Assembly: GCA_031411235.1 (NCBI GenBank)
Contig: JANOAR010000061.1
Location: 1-7,179, forward strand
Length of the DNA: 7,179 bases
Direction of reading: 5' to 3'
Source: JANOAR01 sp031411235
GTDB taxonomy: Bacteria; Verrucomicrobiota; Verrucomicrobiia; Verrucomicrobiales; Verrucomicrobiaceae
Positions 6,231 to 7,179 of the stretch are shown here, piece by piece (within the stretch, counting starts at the first letter, position 1; each line of letters opens with the position of its first letter). The position numbers were made by a program, and so were the translations under genes. The notes below the pieces were generated by a model, which was not told the origin of the DNA, made no database searches, and was given only the letters and a program-made list of their open reading frames with translations.

Positions 6231-6393
6231 GGTTAGGTGGATGAACGGAGGGTTGGGGTGGAGAGGCAGATGTCGTCGTGCGGCGGAACGCCATGGAGTT
6301 CGTGACGCAGCGAGCCCGCGCAAGGTATTTTTCAATGGCGGCAGAGGCTGGGGTCTGCCTGCTGGCAACAGTCTCAGCGGCGAAAGCTGTGGA
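6231..6393 (-). other. 163-bp spacer between the DUF1553 gene and the fusion-protein gene
   Basis: The two genes run in the same direction across this gap. I see no T-rich terminator and no convincing promoter. A TTGAAA-like hexamer on the minus strand (near 6330) lacks a matching -10 box at a normal distance. The last 20 bases before ATG 6230 are C-rich without a purine-rich Shine-Dalgarno stretch. Co-transcription is possible but not shown. Confidence 0.4.
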
Positions 6394-7179
6394 TCAAGAC
6401 CGGGTGATCGTCTCGTGCAAATTCAGCAGCACTCGCGCGACGTGCGACCACGCGGCCAGCTCGGCTTTATCCAAACCTGCGGGCACAGGTGTTAGCCCTG
6501 TTTTCAGTAGCTCGTCCGCCGCCTTGGCGTCCTGGCGATATTCCGCGAGATGCTGGGCGAGCAGCGCCGTCATGGTCTTCATCTCAGCGGCAGTGGGATC
6601 GCGCTGGAGGCCCTGCTGCCAGGCCCAGGTGATGCGTTGCTCGTTGCTACCCTTGCTCTCGCCCAGGGTACGTGCGGCGAAGGCTCTTGCCGCCTCGACG
6701 TAGGTGGGATCATTCAGTAGCACCAGGGCTTGCTGCGGGATGTTGGAACGGTTGCGCTCGGCGGTGCATTCCTCGCGACTTGGCGCGTCGAAGGCGAGCA
6801 TCGACGGATGCAAAAAGCTGCGCTGCCACCAGGTGTAGAGTCCGCGCCGATACTGACTCTCGCCGCTGTCGTTCGCGTACTCTCGCACCGGGAAGTTGAG
6901 ATTCTCCCAGTAGCGCTCGGGTTGGTAGGGCTTCACGCTCGGGCCGCCGATCTTTGGCACGAGCAGGCCGGCGAGGGCGAGGGCGTTGTCGCGCACAAGC
7001 TCGGCATCGACGCGGAAGCTGCTTTGCCGCGCAAGCTCGCGGTTGTACGGATCGGCGGCGGCGAGTTCCTTCGTGGCGGTGGACACCTGCTTGTAGGTAT
7101 GGCTCGTGACGATGGCGCGCACCATGTGCTTTACGTCCCAGCCGCTGTCTCTGAACTCGCACGCGAGCCAGTCGAGCAG
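6394..7179 (-). CDS. DUF1553 (PSD1-type) protein, C-terminal part; N-terminus beyond the window edge
   Basis: The frame is open to the window edge and gives 261 residues ending at TGA 6394-6396. It begins with LLDWLACEFRDSGWDVKHMV and continues into IVTSHTYKQVS, the characteristic entry to DUF1553. Further marks are RRGLYTWWQRSFLHPSML and the block SNIPQQALVLLNDPTYVEAA, which in this family is nearly invariant (QxLxLLNDP). Full-length members are usually around 700-1100 residues, with a Planctomycete-type cytochrome c (PSCyt1) and DUF1549 before this region, and are exported. Here only the last third is visible. Its biochemical role is not established; in PVC bacteria such genes cluster with sugar-degradation functions. 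It precedes the fusion-protein gene by 163 bp on the same strand. An internal ATG at 7123-7125 is not the true start, because family-conserved sequence lies upstream of it. Confidence 0.9.
   Translation of the reverse strand: MLDWLACEFRDSGWDVKHMVRAIVTSHTYKQVSTATKELAAADPYNRELARQSSFRVDAELVRDNALALAGLLVPKIGGPSVKPYQPERYWENLNFPVREYANDSGESQYRRGLYTWWQRSFLHPSMLAFDAPSREECTAERNRSNIPQQALVLLNDPTYVEAARAFAARTLGESKGSNEQRITWAWQQGLQRDPTAAEMKTMTALLAQHLAEYRQDAKAADELLKTGLTPVPAGLDKAELAAWSHVARVLLNLHETITRS

Noticed and set aside
4932..6236. Plus-strand open frame of 434 codons opposite the ThuA and SGNH part
   Set aside because: Same reason: it mirrors a well-supported gene on the other strand, and its translation shows no coherent domain, signal peptide or ribosome-binding site.
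6231..6368. N-terminal extension of the fusion protein to a TTG at 6368
   Set aside because: The extra 46 residues are Pro/Arg-rich with no conserved look, and they would bury the signal peptide that begins exactly at the ATG at 6230.
7123..7125. ATG as the true start of the DUF1553 protein
   Set aside because: Family-typical sequence (LLDWLACEFRDSGWDVKH) is encoded upstream of it as far as the window edge, so the gene continues beyond the window.

Overview
The window most likely comes from a bacterium of the PVC superphylum, probably Verrucomicrobiota, with Planctomycetota as the alternative. The main support is a very large secreted protein that joins a ThuA-like domain, an SGNH-like domain, a PVC-type 'membrane-bound dehydrogenase' beta-propeller and a C-terminal CxxCH cytochrome c. 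Directly upstream on the same strand lies the tail of a DUF1553 (PSD1-type) protein. Both families are hallmarks of that lineage. The DNA is GC-rich and most genes lack a clear Shine-Dalgarno site, which fits. This assignment is an inference from gene content, since no rRNA is present.

Layout from left to right: (1) positions 1-415 hold the right-hand end of an IS3-family insertion sequence. It contains the 3' part of the DDE transposase, which is broken by a 60-bp structured insertion carrying an in-frame stop, and then a probable terminal inverted repeat. (2) Positions 448-951 encode a small multi-pass membrane protein of unknown function. Its frame runs back without a stop into the IS end, so it looks 5'-truncated by the insertion. 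(3) Positions 952-1074 are a convergent intergenic stretch with one perfect 7-bp inverted repeat. (4) Positions 1075-2008, minus strand, hold a two-gene module: a small acidic protein and a DUF6036/MNT-like nucleotidyltransferase. The nucleotidyltransferase starts at a TTG inside the small gene, behind a perfect AGGAGG. (5) Positions 2022-6230, minus strand, encode the 1402-residue multidomain protein. (6) Positions 6394-7179, minus strand, encode the C-terminal part of a DUF1553 protein whose N-terminus lies outside the window.

The minus-strand pair (DUF1553 protein, then ThuA/SGNH/propeller/cytochrome c protein) probably forms an operon for extracytoplasmic breakdown or oxidation of a carbohydrate or similar substrate. 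The left third (IS remnant, truncated gene, nucleotidyltransferase pair) looks like accessory DNA abutting the metabolic locus. I see no CRISPR array, tRNA or rRNA. The observations I rate highest are the 60-bp structured insertion in the transposase, the out-of-frame overlap in the nucleotidyltransferase module, and the SGNH-like domain that appears to have lost its catalytic residues.
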